The position numbers were made by a program, and so were the translations under genes. Positions 63,801-64,000 of a stretch of 64,000 bases of DNA are shown in pieces. Source of the stretch: Balanoglossus misakiensis (taxonomy: Eukaryota; Hemichordata); the NCBI GenBank assembly GCA_040954595.2, contig CM082580.2, positions 12,276,001-12,340,000 on the forward strand, in the 5' to 3' direction. Under the pieces are notes generated by a model. The model searched no databases, had not been told where the DNA came from, and was given only the letters and a program-made list of their open reading frames with translations. Each line of letters starts with the position of its first letter. The stretch's first letter is position 1.

Positions 63801-64000
63801 CACCACGACAAACACGTAGGTGCAAAATTAAACTTATCACATACCATCGTGTTATACAAATCGTCACCATTGAACAAAGGAGTTGACAATTGGTTTCACA
63901 GGGCACGTTTTCACAAACATGTGTACACCTTCCTCTCGCATTATAAAAAAAGAATTGCTAGTATTTGAAAATATGGATCCAATTATAACTTCGATATAGA
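57836..64000. other. 3' flank of the peptide GPCR and gene-free DNA
   Basis: An AATAAA at 58685-58690 is a possible polyadenylation signal for the receptor. The remainder is AT-rich with short frames and no domain, splice chain or RNA gene I can support. Simple sequence includes a 16-G run at 63275-63290 and a purine-rich tract near 62705-62755. Confidence 0.5.
63275..63290. repeat. Homopolymer G run (16 G)
   Basis: Sixteen consecutive G follow CCGC. Comparable runs occur at 48434-48447 (14 G), around 34945-34955 and at 20180-20190 (C). Such runs are prone to length error in sequencing and can form quadruplex-like structures. Confidence 0.9.

Overview
This is eukaryotic genomic DNA, and every confident gene is of animal type. 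Coding sequence is split by GT-AG introns, intergenic DNA is AT-rich, and both tandem arrays and small foldback repeats are present. Compact introns (about 0.1-2.2 kb), a single lamellipodin/RIAM-type gene, a UBR3 orthologue and a kisspeptin-receptor-like GPCR suggest a marine invertebrate. An invertebrate deuterostome (hemichordate, cephalochordate or echinoderm) is the most likely source, but the exact phylum is an inference.

Layout. (1) 1-5646, + strand: the 3' nine exons of an MRL-family adaptor, the lamellipodin (RAPH1)/RIAM/MIG-10 type, running from the RA domain through the PH domain to a proline-rich C-terminus. Its 5' end lies outside the window. (2) 5647-11628: the interval between two convergent genes. 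It holds the RAPH1 3'UTR, about 1 kb of a 33-bp minisatellite, an imperfect tandem duplication of about 120 bp, a tentative two-exon short transcript on the - strand, and the UBR3 3' flank. (3) 11629-28648, - strand: a complete UBR3 E3 ubiquitin ligase. I resolved 34 coding exons whose phases all join and which give about 1874 residues. Its introns contain small foldback repeats. (4) 28649-38090: about 9.4 kb with no gene I can support. (5) 38091-41893, - strand: a three-exon class A neuropeptide GPCR closest to kisspeptin receptors (GPR54), with a TACA/TACG tetranucleotide array in its second intron. (6) 41894-56305: about 14 kb without a supported gene, containing one MITE-like foldback element of about 166 bp. 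(7) 56306-57835, + strand: an intronless class A peptide GPCR (509 aa) of the orexin/NPFF/QRFP-like beta group, with NRY in place of DRY. (8) 57836-64000: no supported gene.

The genes do not form a pathway. RAPH1 links Ras-family GTPases and phosphoinositides to Ena/VASP and actin. UBR3 is a ubiquitin ligase. The two GPCRs are probably neuropeptide receptors flanked by large, possibly regulatory, gene-free DNA. I found no convincing new multi-gene system. The items most worth checking are the 33-bp array with blocky higher-order variants, the short - strand transcript candidate near 10 kb, the foldback repeats next to UBR3 splice donors, and the non-canonical DRY motifs in both receptors.
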